Positions 27,429-37,700 of a stretch of DNA of 64,000 nucleotides are shown here, one piece after another. The stretch is from positions 78,128-142,127 of the forward strand of contig JACRHD010000012.1 of NCBI GenBank assembly GCA_016234115.1, read 5' to 3'. Position 1 is the stretch's first letter. Each line of letters opens with the position of its first letter. Both the position numbers and the translations under genes were made by a program. The notes beneath the pieces were generated by a model, which saw nothing but the letters and a program-made list of their open reading frames with translations, did not search any database and was not told where the DNA came from. This DNA is from Nitrospirota bacterium. GTDB lineage: Bacteria > Nitrospirota > Thermodesulfovibrionia > UBA6902.

Positions 27429-28544
27429 ATGACAAAAGCAATCGCCCTTTATTCGGGCGGCCTGGACAGCACACTTGCCATACTCACGGTCATGAAGCAG
27501 GGGATCGATGTCACGGCCATTACTTTTCTGAACCATTTCGGCTGCGACATCAGCGACAGGTCTTCCTGTTCAAAGGACCCCTTTGCAGCTTCGGTGAAAT
27601 TCGGCTTTAAAGTAAAACTTTCACACCTTTCGGACAAGTTCCTTGAGATAGTAAAAAATCCGAAGCATGGTCACGGCAGAAACATGAACCCCTGCATTGA
27701 CTGCCGGATACTGATGCTGAAGGAGGCGAAGGAATTCATGGGCCTGACGGGCGCGGATTTTATAATTACCGGGGAAGTATTGGGCCAGAGACCGATGAGC
27801 CAGAGGAAGAACTGTTTCCCGATGATCGACAAGGCTGCGGGATTGAAAGGGTCCGTCCTCAGACCGTTGAGCGCCAAATTCCTTCCCATGACAGTCCCGG
27901 AGGAAAAAGGGCTTGTGGACAGAGAGCAGATGTATGACTTCACAGGCCGTTCAAGGAAGCCGCAGATGGCGCTGGCGCAGGAATTCGGACTGACCGAATA
28001 TCCGGCCCCTGCGGGAGGGTGCCTACTGACAGAACCGATATACGCATACAAACTTAAAGAACTGCTTGAGCATGACAGGGACCCCTCATATACGGACATC
28101 AACCTGCTGAGGCTCGGCAGGCATTTCAGGTTTTCATCCGGATGCAAAATTATAGTCGGCAGAAAGCAGGACGAAAATGACGCGATCAAATCAGTTGCTG
28201 ACAGAGGCGACTGTCTCCTGAGGGTAGACGGAGTGGGAAGTCCTCTTGTCATTGTCCGCGGCGCGCTTACTGATGAAGCAGTGTCCTTCGCGGCGTCCCT
28301 GTGTGCGAGATATTCAGACGCTAAAAATCTCCCTGAAATAACAGTGACCGTTGCGAGGGGAGACGAACGTTCTTATCTCAAAGTCCGTCCGGCGGACAAT
28401 GAGCTGATTGAATTGTACAGGATAGAGAAGAAGGCAGTGTCGGCGAGTAATGTCGGCGTCGGCGCAGCTCCGGATGTCCTTCGCTCGAGGGTCCTGCTGA
28501 AATCGCCTTCCGATATGGATTCGCATACGGACGCTATGTCCTGA
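27429..28544 (+). CDS. ThiI/MnmA-like tRNA sulfurtransferase family protein
   Basis: PP-loop ALYSGGLDSTLAILTV; HGRNMNPCIDCRILML; ITGEVLGQRPMSQRKNC; PAPAGGCLLT. Confidence 0.8.
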   Translation: MTKAIALYSGGLDSTLAILTVMKQGIDVTAITFLNHFGCDISDRSSCSKDPFAASVKFGFKVKLSHLSDKFLEIVKNPKHGHGRNMNPCIDCRILMLKEAKEFMGLTGADFIITGEVLGQRPMSQRKNCFPMIDKAAGLKGSVLRPLSAKFLPMTVPEEKGLVDREQMYDFTGRSRKPQMALAQEFGLTEYPAPAGGCLLTEPIYAYKLKELLEHDRDPSYTDINLLRLGRHFRFSSGCKIIVGRKQDENDAIKSVADRGDCLLRVDGVGSPLVIVRGALTDEAVSFAASLCARYSDAKNLPEITVTVARGDERSYLKVRPADNELIELYRIEKKAVSASNVGVGAAPDVLRSRVLLKSPSDMDSHTDAMS

Positions 28545-29038
28545 AACGAGCTGACCACCCTGGCGCAACTGACGTTCAGCTCCCCGATCTCGTCGGAAGA
28601 CGGGGTGAACGGCTCTGCAGCGAGGTGTCCTCTTGACAACCTGACGGCCCATTCCTTCAGCTTGATGATGGGGGTTGAAATATTCCTGGCGATTACTCCG
28701 AGAAAAACTATTGCCAGTATGCCGGCAAAGCACAATATGCCGAGGTTGACCATGAGCATGTAGTCCAGTACCGCGTACGCCTTTGTCTTTTCGATGCCGA
28801 TGATGATCTGAAGCCCAGGCGGGGAAACCCGGTTGCTCGCCAGTATCATCCCGGATAAATCCCCTTCATTAAAGACAAGGACCCTCAACATATATTCGAC
28901 GCCTGAATATTTGTCCTGCCCTTCCCGCGTCATCAGCATAATCCTTTTATCTTCCCACCCGAGGGCCTTCCACGATTCGATCTTACCGTCAAATATTCCC
29001 TTCAGTTCGGATACAGGGATAACTACCCAAGCTGTCAT
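28373..29038 (-). pseudogene. HAMP-domain sensor protein remnant (N-terminally truncated)
   Basis: ISTPIIKLKEWAVRLSRGHLAAEPFTPSSDEIGELNVS HAMP; start codon lies within a dispersed repeat; 3' part overlaps the opposite-strand gene. Confidence 0.55.
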
Positions 29039-29071
29039 TCCCGCAGTCAGTAAGCGGTGACGGGGTCCGGC

Positions 29072-30106
29072 CTATTTCTTCCAGTCCTGGTCCTCTCTCA
29101 GATAAACCACTCTCTGCGCAAACGGTATCTCAATCCCCTCTTCCTTAAATCTCCTGAATATCCGCTTTCTCAGCTCATGCTGGACATCGGCCTGGTCGCC
29201 GAATTCCCGCACGTGACAAATCAGCGTAAAATCCAGGGAGTCCTTTCCGAATCCGGGGATTAATCTCGCAACCGGCGGATCAGCTAACAGTCCGTCAACC
29301 ATGCCGAATGCCTTATTTACTTCATCGGTAAGTATCTTCTCAACGTCTTCGGGGTCGGAGCCGTAACTTACGCTTACCGGGATCATGAGGGCCATCTTCT
29401 TTTCCGGCAGGCTGTAATTTGTAAGGATGCTCTGGGAGAGTTTGCTGTTCGGGATAACGACCATATTGTTCGGCATCATCCTTATCCTTGTCGTCCTCCA
29501 CGTAATGTCTTCAACGTATCCTTCCTGTCCTGTTTCGAGCCTGATAAAGTCCCCGACCCTGACGGCTTTCTCCATGAGGATGTGTATCCCGGCAAAGAGG
29601 TTTGCAAGCGTGTCCTGCAGGGCGAGGGCCACCGCAAGGCCTCCGACCCCGAGGGCCGTGATAAGGGGGGTTATCGATATCCCAAGGACGCTGAGTATTA
29701 TCAGCAGACCCAGGATTAGGATTGTGCCTTTCAGTATTCCGAATGCAAGGCCCGTGGCGGGTATCGGCAATTCCGTTTTCCGGATATAATCACGTAATAT
29801 CTTCCCGGACAGGTTGGCCGTGGCTATCGTTATGGAAAATATTACAATAATATGGATCGCCTTGCTGATTTGAAAGACATACTTTTCAGGGAGGTCCGAG
29901 ACTGCAATGCCGATGTACAGCCCGATCGCGATACACCAGAAGATGGAGGGACTTTTAAATGCCCCGATGATGATATCGTCTGCCCTGGTCTCCGTCCTGT
30001 CGGCCCACTTGTGAAGGACCCTGAAGGCGACTGCCCTGACGATCAGTAAAATTACAGAAGACAGTACGGCGGTTGTCAAAGGAATGAGAACCAGCTTGAC
30101 GTCCAT
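29072..30106 (-). CDS. mscS: MscS family mechanosensitive channel
   Basis: LGVGGLAVALALQDTLANLFAGIHILMEKAVRVGDFIRL; WRTTRIRMMPNNMVVIPNSKLSQSILTNY. Confidence 0.93.
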   Translation of the reverse strand: MDVKLVLIPLTTAVLSSVILLIVRAVAFRVLHKWADRTETRADDIIIGAFKSPSIFWCIAIGLYIGIAVSDLPEKYVFQISKAIHIIVIFSITIATANLSGKILRDYIRKTELPIPATGLAFGILKGTILILGLLIILSVLGISITPLITALGVGGLAVALALQDTLANLFAGIHILMEKAVRVGDFIRLETGQEGYVEDITWRTTRIRMMPNNMVVIPNSKLSQSILTNYSLPEKKMALMIPVSVSYGSDPEDVEKILTDEVNKAFGMVDGLLADPPVARLIPGFGKDSLDFTLICHVREFGDQADVQHELRKRIFRRFKEEGIEIPFAQRVVYLREDQDWKK

Positions 30107-30225
30107 AAATACCTCGGTACTCGTGTCCGTGGTCCGTGTCCGTTTCCTTCACGGTCACGGACCACGGACACGATTCACGTCTTTCTTTTTTCAACGGTCA
30201 CGTTAACCGGACACGGTTCACGGAA

Positions 30226-31023
30226 CTAAATCGACGAAATAAGCTGACGCACCTGGTTCACCGTCGGGTCTTCCGTCCCATTGATCCTCTCATCAAGCCA
30301 AAGCGTAACAAGACGGTAATCGTCGGCCCCCTTTGAGAGGCGGTCAGTCAAGATTACGGGTTTGCCGCGACCCGGCGCCTCTGTGAGAGAAACATTCTCC
30401 CGGACAATCGGCGATACCCTTCTGGGGAACATCTCTTTCAGCGCGTCCATAATGTCCCAGTGTACGCGGCGACGCCTCTGCGCGCGACAGGGGACAACGG
30501 CTTCTATTTGAATATCAGGATTAATAGTCATCTTGAACGATTCTATCGCGGCGACCATCTGCTTAACGCCGTTTAATCCGAGAAATGAGGTCTCAACAGG
30601 GATTATCACATATTGACACGCCGCCAGCGAGTTCATGGTCTGAAATCCGAGGCTGGGCGGGCAATCAATAATTACAATGTCCCAGTCGCCTTCGGTCTTT
30701 TCGAGACACCGGGCGAGAACGTCATTCCCCGCGCTTTCGGCGTACCACATTCCGGCGGTTGCCAGCGCCATCCCTGACGGGACCAGGTCGAGTCCGGCCA
30801 TTGACGTGGCCGTTACCGTCAGCGCCGTCGAACTTTTCAGCGAATAAAGGAGCTCATTGCCTTCGTTCATAACGCCGAGACTAATACTTGCGCTGCCCTG
30901 CGGGTCCATGTCCACAAGAAGCACTTTCTTGCCCATTTCGGCCCAGCATGCCGCAATATTGACTGCTGTCGTGGTCTTACCCACCCCACCCTTCAGATTG
31001 ACTACCGACACCACTTTTTTCAT
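30226..31023 (-). CDS. ParA family ATPase (no parB beside it)
   Basis: KVVSVVNLKGGVGKTTTAVNIAACWAEMGKKVLLVDMDPQGSAS. Confidence 0.92.
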   Translation of the reverse strand: MKKVVSVVNLKGGVGKTTTAVNIAACWAEMGKKVLLVDMDPQGSASISLGVMNEGNELLYSLKSSTALTVTATSMAGLDLVPSGMALATAGMWYAESAGNDVLARCLEKTEGDWDIVIIDCPPSLGFQTMNSLAACQYVIIPVETSFLGLNGVKQMVAAIESFKMTINPDIQIEAVVPCRAQRRRRVHWDIMDALKEMFPRRVSPIVRENVSLTEAPGRGKPVILTDRLSKGADDYRLVTLWLDERINGTEDPTVNQVRQLISSI

Positions 31024-31397
31024 CTATCTGTTTCCTCCTGATATTTTCCGGCTGACACCGGATTGGGATAATGAACAGACGCAGAGGACTGCTTTGATGC
31101 AGTAGTAATCTATAGATTTTATGAGGATTTGTCAACAGAACATTAGAAAAAAGCGGTAACCATTCATCAGTTACGGGTTCATGTTATCCCCCTCTTTGGA
31201 AAAGACCAACAGTAGGCGCCTTAAGCAGGTTAGGGGAGATTTTCAGGGGGTGGAACATTGGTGCAAGCAACATGCGGTTTATTGCAGGGCAGCCAATAAA
31301 TATTTATATCGATATTTATTTGTTGCCTATCGCAAATTTCTTCATGTATTCTGATTAGAATAAAATTGCCGGAATTCCCAGGGATGAGGCTCTGCTT

Positions 31398-34244
31398 ATG
31401 AATGCCCTAATAATGCAAATGGACTATATCTTTTTCTTCTACGGCTTCGCCTTTATCATTTTAGGCGCGGTCTGCTTTATCCTGATAAAAGAAAAGCTGC
31501 AGCGCCTGCCCTGGGTATGGCTCGGACTCTTCGGATTTACTCACGGGGTGCATGAGTGGCTCGATCTGTTTGCCGTCAGCCTCGAAGACAGTATGTCCCT
31601 CAGGGTTGTTCGTCTTTCTTTTACAATCATCTCCTTTTTGTTTCTGACGGAGTTCGGCCGCGCGGGGGTCGCAGAGTTGAAGTCCAAAGGGACGGGGCGG
31701 TGGATATTTGTTCCCTTAGCGGCATTGGCGTCCATAGGAGGATTTGCCGGCTTAACGGGTTTAGAGGCCTCTTCGCGTTACGTTCTCGGCCTTACAGGAG
31801 GACTATGGGCCTCCCTTGCCCTGGTTCTCGTCGCGAAACAACTCGAACCGCGCCCCAGGCGCTGGCTGACCGCGGGGGGGCTGTCTCTCGGGCTTTACGC
31901 CGTCTCCACCGGCGTCATAGTCGGTCAAGCCGGTTTCTTCCCTGCATCCGTATTGAACAGTAATGCGTTTCTGCAGGCCCTTGGATTTCCCATTCAGTTA
32001 TTGCGGGGCATCCTTGCCATCTTTACCGCTTTTTCGATCTGGGTGTATTCTCAGGTCAGTTCCACCGATGAATACGAAGTCCATCGCATAAAAAAAAGAT
32101 ACACCTTCCTGCCCGGCGCCGTCATTATTATCATTCTCGCGGGCGGGTGGGCCTTGACCGGGTTCCTGGGCAGACACGCAGCTCACGAGGTATTGGAGAC
32201 CGGGCATCTTCACGCGGAAACATTGTCCGGCCACCTTAACTACGTATTAAGGGAGACCAGACATACTGCCGACGTGAAAGCCCGTTCGCCGCTTGTTGTA
32301 AGGGCCCTACTTACCGGGAGTCCCCGGGACATGGAAACGGCAAGGGTCATCATGAATGAGTGCAAGGATGAAGCAGACCGCAAGGCCCCGTTTTGTTCCC
32401 TTCAGGACACCAGGAACAATACCATCCTGCACTGCAATCGCAAGAATGGAAACAGCTTGCCGGACAAATTCCATTTGACTGAAGACGGAGGTTTTAAAAG
32501 CTATTTCTCGTTCGACGCCGCATCAAAGGTGTGGCGCTATCACGCAATCGCCCCGGTAAAAGATGAAAAGGGGAATGTCCTCGGGTCCGTAGTGATCAGG
32601 GAAGACATGAAAGGCGTCGAGGAATTCTTCAAAAAGCATGAGCATGCTTTTTTAGTCGATCCTGACGGGATTATATTTCTGTCGAGCAGTGAATGCTGGT
32701 GCCTGAAGAGCTTGTGGCCGTTGAAAGGAGACGCTCGAAAAAACATCGCCTCCTCGGGACGATTCGGTCCCGGGCCGTTTGATGTCGTTCTGCCGGAAGA
32801 GGTCATGAATGGAATGCTTACCGTCCTTGACGGAAAGCGCTTTCTCGTTACGCGACGGACCATAAATAACGAGGGACGGTCGATAGTTCTTTTGAGTCCG
32901 ACACGTCTCATAGCCGCGTACAGGCTCTTTGCGATTTTTTCCACGTTCGTCATTTCAGGACTGACGATCGTCTTTTTTTCAATGTTGTATCTATCAAAGA
33001 AATCCGCCTCACAGATCGCCTCTTCTGAACAGAAGCTGCTCGCTTCATATCAAATGTTGGTCAAGGAAATAGGCGAACACAAAGCGGCCCAGGAATCCCT
33101 GAAGGAGTCCGAGGCGAAGTTCAGGAACATCTACGAAGACTCGCCGATAGGGATAGAGATATACGATTCCGAAGGGTCGCTCCTGGATATCAACAGAGCG
33201 GGCATGGACATATTCGGCATACCGGACACCCGAAGAGTCAAAGGCTTCAAACTCTTTGAAGACCCTAATATATCCGAAGACGTCAGGGACAGGCTCCTCA
33301 GGGGCGAGATCGTAAGGTTCGAAGCCGTATTTGATTTCGACAGGGTCGTGGAGCTCGACCTGTACAATACTTCAAAGTCGGGCCGGATGTACATCAATTT
33401 AGTCATTACCCCTATAAGACCCGAAGCGGAAAATAAATTCAGCGGATACCTGGTGCAGGTGCAGGACATTACCTCGCGCAAATTGGCGGAGGCGGAGGCC
33501 CTTCGAACAAGCCACCTTGCCGCCCTCGGCGAACTGGCTGCCGGAGTGGCCCACGAAATCAATAACCCTGTAAACGGTATAATCAACTACGCTCAACTCC
33601 TGTTCAACAAATTGAACAGGGGGACCGCGGAAAGCGATATTGCCGGCATGATTATTAAAGAAGGCGACCGCATCGCCGACATAGTAAGCAGTCTTCTTTC
33701 ATTCGCGCGTGAGAAAAGAAAATTTAAAAGGCCGGTCGGGATATCCGAAATATTGTCCGAGTCCCTGAAGCTGACGGACGCCCAGTTAAAGAAAGACGGC
33801 ATTATACTGAAAACGGACGTCCCGCCTGAACTGCCGCAAATAACAGCCAACCTGCAGCAGCTCCAGCAGGTCTTTCTGAATATTTTGAGCAACGCAAGAT
33901 ACGCCCTGAACCAGAAGTATCCGTTCGCGCACGAAGACAAGATCATAGGGATTACAGCCGCTGAAGTCCCGATTGAGGACCGGAAATATATCCGGGTCAT
34001 TTTCGAGGACCACGGCACTGGCATGTCCGACGGCATATTCAACAAAGTGCTCAACCCGTTTTTTACCACAAAACCGGACAACATAGGGACGGGGCTCGGT
34101 CTGAGCATAAGTCACGGCATCATCAGGGACCACGGAGGGAGACTGACGCTTGAAAGCAGGGAGGGCGAATTTACAAAGGTCATAATCGACCTGCCTGTAC
34201 ATCCTGAGTTACGGGCGACAGCCGACACAGGAATGACGGGCTGA
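31398..34244 (+). CDS. membrane PAS sensor histidine kinase
   Basis: N-terminal TM helices; PAS SEAKFRNIYEDSPIGIEIYD; HLAALGELAAGVAHEINNPVNGIINY; GTGLGLSISHGIIRDHGG. Confidence 0.92.
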   Translation: MNALIMQMDYIFFFYGFAFIILGAVCFILIKEKLQRLPWVWLGLFGFTHGVHEWLDLFAVSLEDSMSLRVVRLSFTIISFLFLTEFGRAGVAELKSKGTGRWIFVPLAALASIGGFAGLTGLEASSRYVLGLTGGLWASLALVLVAKQLEPRPRRWLTAGGLSLGLYAVSTGVIVGQAGFFPASVLNSNAFLQALGFPIQLLRGILAIFTAFSIWVYSQVSSTDEYEVHRIKKRYTFLPGAVIIIILAGGWALTGFLGRHAAHEVLETGHLHAETLSGHLNYVLRETRHTADVKARSPLVVRALLTGSPRDMETARVIMNECKDEADRKAPFCSLQDTRNNTILHCNRKNGNSLPDKFHLTEDGGFKSYFSFDAASKVWRYHAIAPVKDEKGNVLGSVVIREDMKGVEEFFKKHEHAFLVDPDGIIFLSSSECWCLKSLWPLKGDARKNIASSGRFGPGPFDVVLPEEVMNGMLTVLDGKRFLVTRRTINNEGRSIVLLSPTRLIAAYRLFAIFSTFVISGLTIVFFSMLYLSKKSASQIASSEQKLLASYQMLVKEIGEHKAAQESLKESEAKFRNIYEDSPIGIEIYDSEGSLLDINRAGMDIFGIPDTRRVKGFKLFEDPNISEDVRDRLLRGEIVRFEAVFDFDRVVELDLYNTSKSGRMYINLVITPIRPEAENKFSGYLVQVQDITSRKLAEAEALRTSHLAALGELAAGVAHEINNPVNGIINYAQLLFNKLNRGTAESDIAGMIIKEGDRIADIVSSLLSFAREKRKFKRPVGISEILSESLKLTDAQLKKDGIILKTDVPPELPQITANLQQLQQVFLNILSNARYALNQKYPFAHEDKIIGITAAEVPIEDRKYIRVIFEDHGTGMSDGIFNKVLNPFFTTKPDNIGTGLGLSISHGIIRDHGGRLTLESREGEFTKVIIDLPVHPELRATADTGMTG

Positions 34245-34364
34245 TGAATCCCGGTTAACTCTCACTTTTACTTTCCGTAACATCCGGGAGAATTTCTCTT
34301 GACGAACCGTCACTGGTCATGCTATTGTAAAAATGAAATTTTAGAAGTTTTTGCAGTTCACGGG

Positions 34365-34399
34365 GGCCACAAAGACTTTTGACTTTGTGGCCTTTTTTC
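34365..34399 (+). terminator. rho-independent terminator in cspA leader
   Basis: GGCCACAAAG-ACTTTTGA-CTTTGTGGCC followed by TTTTTTCT. Confidence 0.75.
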
Positions 34400-34445
34400 T
34401 TGACGGCCTTCTGAGATTTTAATTTAAGATAAGGAGGTAAACGAA

Positions 34446-34646
34446 ATGGCGCAAGGAACTGTTAAATGGTTTAACGACAGCAAAGGTTTTGGATTCATAG
34501 CAAATGAAGACGGAAGTGAAGCTTTTGTACACCATACATCCATTTTGGGCAATGGTTTTAAATCGCTTGCCGAAGGTGACAGGGTCAGTTTTGATACTGA
34601 AAACGGACCTAAAGGCCCGAAGGCGATCAATGTTGTAAAACTGTAA
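34446..34646 (+). CDS. cspA: cold shock protein
   Basis: [33 protein letters not shown]. Confidence 0.97.
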   Translation: MAQGTVKWFNDSKGFGFIANEDGSEAFVHHTSILGNGFKSLAEGDRVSFDTENGPKGPKAINVVKL

Positions 34647-34656
34647 TCCAACGAAA

Positions 34657-34693
34657 AAGGCCCCTTCCCTCAGGAGGGGGCCTTCTCATTTTC
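34657..34693 (+). terminator. terminator after cspA
   Basis: AAGGCCCCTTCC-CTCA-GGAGGGGGCCTT hairpin then TCTCATTTT. Confidence 0.7.
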
Positions 34694-34749
34694 CTCATTT
34701 AATCCGCATGCACAAATCGGCGCAACCGGCCGCAAACACCCGTTACATG

Positions 34750-37700
34750 TTAACTGTCGCTTGTTACCGCCTCCGACTTCTCCGTCAGATGCATCGAAAC
34801 GACCTTTGAGGAGCCGGGCTCTTCCATCGTTATGCCGTAAATATAATTCGCCGCTTCCATCGTGCGCCTGTTGTGCGTAATGGTGATAAACTGGATGCCT
34901 CTTGAAAGCTCCCCCAGCAGATTAATGAACCTGTCGGTGTTCGATTCATCCAGGGGGGCGTCGACCTCATCCAGTATGCACAGCGGGGTCGGTTTGATCA
35001 TAAAGCCCGCAAAGAGCAGCGACAGCGCCGTCAGGGCCTTTTCGCCGCCCGACAGGAGCATAAGGTTCTGGAGCTTTTTGCCGGGGGGCTGCGCCACAAT
35101 CTCGATGCCCGCGTCCAGGATGCTGCCTTCCTCGGTCAGATGCAGCTCCGCCCTTCCCTTGCCGAAGAGCGTCGTAAAGACCTCCCTGAACTTTTCATTC
35201 AAGGCATTGAACGCCTCGGTCAGCCTGTGCTGCGTCGTCCTGTTTATCTTCTGTATCGTGTCCTGCAGGTCGTCAATAGACGACTGAAGATCGTCGCGCT
35301 GCCCTGCAAGAAAATCGTATCTCCTTTTCAGCTCATCATATTCCTCCAGTGTGCCGAGGCTTACGGGCCCGAGCTCCTGCAGGCGCTCCTTGAGCGGCGC
35401 CAGGCCCTCCTCCTCTTCGTCCGAAACGGTGTCGGCTATGTCCGCCGTCTCAATTTCGAGAGAATATGTCTTACGTATGTCCTCCGCCAGATAATTCAGC
35501 TTCATCGACAGCTCCATCTTCCTCATCTCGACATGATTGAGGGCTTCCCTGACCGTTTCCAGCTCGGAGGAGAGGGACTTCTGCTGTTTTTCGATTATCG
35601 CAAGCTCCGCCTGCCCGGCCTCAAGTATCTCTTCCGCTTTCGTAACTTCTTCCCTCAGCCCGCTCACCGAAACTATCTTGACCTTCAGCGCCCCGTTTTT
35701 TTCCAGGGTCTCCTGTTCTCTTGAACGAATGCTCTCTTCAATGGCGGCGCGCTCAGCGGCCGTCTCCGTCTTTTTCCTCTCTATTTCAGAAATGAAATTG
35801 TTCAGTCTGTCGATCTCTCTCCTCACCGACGAGAGCTTCTCACCGGTGGACGCGAGGCTGAGTTTTATGTCAGTCAGCTCATGGCGCATTACCTCGAGCT
35901 CTTCTTTCCTGCCGGACATGGTTTCCTGCAGGGTAATGATATTTCTCTCTATCTCCAGTTTTTCGCACTCAAGACCCATGCAGACCGCTTCTTTTTCCGC
36001 CAACAGCTTCTTCATGTTGTCTTTTTCGGCGTAATCATCGGTAATTTCGAGCGATATATATTCATGTTTTTTCTGCAGCCGCCCGCTTTCCTCTTTCAGA
36101 TTTTCCAGCTTTACTTCAAGGGAGTGGCAGTACTTTTCCCGCCCTGAAATCATTCCGTCGGTCGATACAATCTCATTTTCCACCGACACAAGCTGTTCCC
36201 TGTTCAAGGCAACGTCCTTTTCCGCCGCGAGGATCCTATCCTTCTTCGCGGAAATGTCCTGCTCATGCTCCTTTATCATCCTCTTTACCCTGAGCACTTC
36301 TTTGCCGCTTCCGCCGAAGACCATGCCCGACGGTTCAAGGACCTCGCCCTCAAGGGTCACAAAGTACATGGGCGCGGTATGCGTCTCCCGGAGAGAAAAA
36401 GCCGCGCCGAGATCATCGACCAGGACCACGTCGCGCAAAAGGGCCTCCGCTATTGTCCTGAAATCCTCTTTAACGGTGATAAAATCGACTGCCTTCCCTA
36501 TAACGCCGGAGCCTGAGATATCTCCTGTAACGGATGAATCAATACGGCGGTCATGAACGTTTATGAAACCGCTCCTCTTCGACTTCTGTTCCCTGATGTG
36601 CTGCAGCGCCTTTGTAATCTCTTCCCTGTCTGCGACGACCGCGGCGCTGAGTTTGTCGCCGAGGACGGCCTCAAAGGCGGTTTCATATCTGGAGGAAGTC
36701 TCAAAGATGTCGGCGACCTGGCACAGGGCCTTTACCTTTTCGTCGAGCGAGCTCCTCTGGAACTGCTCAAGCTCCCGGAGCGATTCGAGCTTTGACGCCA
36801 TGGCGGCCAGCTCTTCCCTTTCGCGGTACAAAATCTCCTCGTTCGCGGAGAGCTCCTGCTTCTTGCCGCGCAGCGCGTTGGAGAGGTCCTCCCTGGCATT
36901 TTTTGCCGCCGCCAGCTCCGCTTCGGCCCTGAGGCGCTCGTTCTCCGTCTCCCCGATTGTGCCGAGGAGCGCGGAGAGGTCGTCCTTCAGCGAACTGACG
37001 TCCTGCGAGCTCTTTTCAGCCTTCCTGCTGATATTATCGATGCTGAGAGATAGATTGCTCATTTCATTTTTTATGCCGCTGATCTCTTCCGCCTTTCTGA
37101 AGAGGCCCTTCCTTTGGATTTCAATCTCCTGCTCCATCCCCCTCATCCCGTTTTCGACCTCGGAGAACACGCCGTTTTTCTCTTCCAGAAAGGTCCTGAG
37201 CTTTTCAAAATCGCTTTTCATTAAAGCCTGATTGTTCTCGGTCTCGCTGATGTCCCTGACGGCCTTCTCTCTATCGGCGTCAAACTCCCCGTCCTGTCTC
37301 TTCAGGGCCTCGTGCCTTTGCCTCAGATTATCACAGTCGCTGTTAAGGAGGGCTATCCTGCCCTCGTCTTCCGCGATCTCTTTTTCAAGGGCGTAGAGGT
37401 CCATCTTGATTCCGTCGAGGCGCTTCTCCTTATCGACGCAGAGACGCTTCTTCTCCTCTATCAGGGCCTCCACCGCGTGGAGGCCCGCACAGGCCGCGGC
37501 CTCCTTCGTCTTTGATTCGTCTTCGGACAAGGTCAATGCCGATATTTCATTCCTGAGCGATAGGGAGTCCCTCTTTGCGACACGCAGCTCGACGTCCCTG
37601 ATTTCATCCAACAGCTTCTTGTACCGCTCGGCCTTTTTCGCGTGCCTGTCTATCGTATTGATCTGCCTCTTTACCTCGGCAATGATGTCCTGAAGCCTCT

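Noticed and set aside
30226-31023. ParA as part of a plasmid partition or integrative element
   Set aside because: No parB, replication or integrase gene nearby; orphan chromosomal ParA-like ATPases are common
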